Positions 62,645 through 64,000 of a DNA stretch of 64,000 bases are shown here, piece after piece; the stretch's first letter is position 1, and every line of letters begins with the position of its first letter. The notes beneath the pieces were generated by a model. That model was not told the DNA's origin. It did no database searches and saw only the letters and a program-made list of their open reading frames with translations. A program made the translations under genes and the position numbers. The stretch spans positions 1 through 64,000 of the forward strand of contig PLYO01000032.1 of NCBI GenBank assembly GCA_003151825.1. The letters run 5' to 3'. The stretch is from Ignavibacteriota bacterium (GTDB lineage: Bacteria > Bacteroidota > Ignavibacteria > Palsa-1295).

Positions 62645-63571
62645 TTAGTCATGGGTCACGGCGCTTCCCTGGATGAGATCTACGAACACATCTTCCAGCG
62701 AAGATTTTTTCGGCACCATGCTTTCGATCACGCCGCCGGAGGCGCGGATGGTATCCATGATACCATTCAGCAATTCCGGAGATTCGCAGGAGATTTCGAG
62801 CGCGGCGCCATTGGTGCTTATGACATTCGTTCCAAGCGCGGCAAGAATAGCCGGATTCATATTCGCAATTTGCATCTCATAGACGTGTTCGGTTCGCGTC
62901 AAATCGTCGATGGAATCTTCTTTTACAATTACGCCGTGATCCATGATGGCCACGCGGTCGGAAATGCGCTCGACTTCGCTTAAGAGATGCGAATTGAGGA
63001 AAATTGTTTTGCCCTCGTTTTTTAATCGAATCAGAACCTCACGAATTTCCTTGCGCCCCACGGGATCGACGCCATCCGTCGGCTCGTCGAGCAGGATAAG
63101 CTGCGGATCGTTGATGAGCGCCTGCGCAAGGCCCAAACGCTGCATCATGCCCTTGGAGTATTTGCGGACTTTCGTTTTTCTCCACTCGGTCATGCCGACA
63201 ATGCTCAGCGTTTCGTCAATGCGTTTGCCCAATACAGGCTGCGCGATTCCCGAAAGCTTGCCGAAATAGGCGAGCACCTGCTCGCCCGTCAAGTACAGCG
63301 GGTAACGATGGTTCTCCGGAAGGTAGCCGATTTTTTCCTTTGCACGAACCGAGCCGAATGGATAGCCGAGCAAAGTTCCCTCACCCGAATTGAGAAAAAC
63401 GATGCCGAGCATGCACTTGATGTAGGTCGTTTTTCCCGCGCCATTTTTTCCGAGGAGGCCGAAGATTTCACCCTGCGCGACGGAAAGGCTCACTCCGCGC
63501 AGCGCATGAACGGCTTTCGTGCCGCGTCCGTAGGTTTTTACGATATTATTCGAAGCGAGTGCGAGATCCAT
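62645..63571 (-). CDS. ABC transporter ATP-binding protein
   Basis: A 308-residue ATPase of the ABC-2/GldA-like type. Walker A GLLGKNGAGKTT, signature YSKGMMQRLGLAQAL, Walker B LILLDEPTDGVDP, switch His LNSHLLSEVERI. It also has the C-terminal extension common in these ATPases. It pairs with the downstream permease. Gliding (GldA) is possible for the family, but no other gld gene is present here. Confidence 0.92.
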   Translation of the reverse strand: MDLALASNNIVKTYGRGTKAVHALRGVSLSVAQGEIFGLLGKNGAGKTTYIKCMLGIVFLNSGEGTLLGYPFGSVRAKEKIGYLPENHRYPLYLTGEQVLAYFGKLSGIAQPVLGKRIDETLSIVGMTEWRKTKVRKYSKGMMQRLGLAQALINDPQLILLDEPTDGVDPVGRKEIREVLIRLKNEGKTIFLNSHLLSEVERISDRVAIMDHGVIVKEDSIDDLTRTEHVYEMQIANMNPAILAALGTNVISTNGAALEISCESPELLNGIMDTIRASGGVIESMVPKKSSLEDVFVDLIQGSAVTHD

Positions 63572-63699
63572 AATGGTGTCAGTAAAGAATGAAGTGAGAT
63601 TAACGCCGGTAAACGGATGGGAGTTCGGTTGCTATTATCGAACGACTTAGCAGGATAGATGTTCGATCGTCGGCGATAGTCTCTAATTAACACAAAAAA

Positions 63700-64000
63700 A
63701 TGCAATCCAATAAAAAAACCGCGCGAATCGCGGGGGTGCTTTATCTGCTCGTCGGAATCTTCGGCGGATTTGCCGAAGGATATGTGGAACCGAAAATGTA
63801 TGTGGTCGGAAATGCGGCGGTAACGGCTGGAAACGTTATCGCGAACGCGGGACTCGTCCGCATGGGCGTCGTTGCCGATTTGCTGGATCAAACATTCTTT
63901 GTCTTCCTCGCCTTGACGCTCTATACGCTTCTCAACCATGTAAACAAGAGCGTGGCACGAGCAATGGTCGTGCTCGTCATACTGGCTGTTGGAGTTAGTT
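63700..64000 (+). CDS. DUF4386-like membrane protein (partial)
   Basis: Starts at ATG 63700 and runs off the window. About 100 residues are visible: KKTARIAGVLYLLVGIFGGF, then EPKMYVVGNAAVTAGNVIAN, then LLDQTFFVFLALTLYTLL. These hydrophobic stretches and the order of motifs match DUF4386 proteins. Function unknown; the C-terminal half is outside. Confidence 0.8.
   Translation, partial: MQSNKKTARIAGVLYLLVGIFGGFAEGYVEPKMYVVGNAAVTAGNVIANAGLVRMGVVADLLDQTFFVFLALTLYTLLNHVNKSVARAMVVLVILAVGVS

Overview
The window looks like a chromosomal stretch from a free-living member of the Bacteroidota/FCB group with moderate GC content, probably close to Kapabacteria or Ignavibacteria. That placement is inference. 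It rests on a PorU-PorV pair of the type IX secretion system (T9SS), several proteins with T9SS C-terminal sorting domains, many SpI and lipoprotein signal peptides, and a recurring TAnnTTTG promoter element that often sits only 4-9 bases before the start codon.

Layout. 0.1-5.4 kb (mostly minus strand): RNase P RNA, a zinc-ribbon coiled-coil protein, Nif3, an Omp28-like cargo protein and a DUF6029-type outer-membrane protein. 5.5-6.1 kb: an unusually long tmRNA with tag ANTYSYAMAA. 6.2-9.9 kb: a polytopic membrane protein, a small exported protein and dxr. 10.3-13.0 kb: an AT-rich type II restriction-modification pair lying between what appear to be the two ends of one broken T9SS cargo gene. 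13.0-22.4 kb: a beta-barrel protein, a LOG-like protein, rlmB, rnr, recG and a membrane transglutaminase-like protein. 22.4-28.7 kb: porU, porV and a DUF5683-like protein. 29.3-34.6 kb: exported proteins, a propeller-type T9SS cargo, and an ECF sigma factor with a membrane-anchored partner that ends in a beta-barrel-like domain. 35.1-40.8 kb: rplU, rpmA, yqeY, cvpA, mutS2 and a biotin carboxylase. 40.9-45.1 kb: a mosaic T9SS cargo, a ParE/RelE toxin-antitoxin module and murA, whose catalytic Cys is replaced by Asp. 45.2-50.2 kb: flippase, heparinase-like enzyme, two lipoproteins and a methyltransferase in one overlapping operon. 50.2-53.7 kb: recR, an acetyltransferase, ybaB, a CPxCG protein, a TPR protein and HU. 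53.7-53.9 kb: a probable structured RNA of unknown class. 54.0-58.4 kb: three fibronectin-like lipoproteins. 58.4-64.0 kb: gatB preceded by an overlapping toxin-antitoxin pair, another T9SS cargo, an ABC transporter and a truncated DUF4386 protein.

The most distinctive theme is small dispersed repeats that enter functional sequence. GC-rich palindromic elements are inserted in frame in four conserved proteins (LOG, RlmB, biotin carboxylase, RecR). A TAAGAGG-type simple repeat forms the hydrophobic core of a signal peptide. Another simple repeat carries the recG start codon. Arms of three unrelated inverted repeats supply the stop codons of three genes (zinc-ribbon protein, rpmA, ybaB). tmRNA carries four near-identical GNRA hairpins, and a similar hairpin occurs in the unknown RNA upstream of HU. 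This suggests a genome in which repeat insertion repeatedly reshapes proteins and RNAs.
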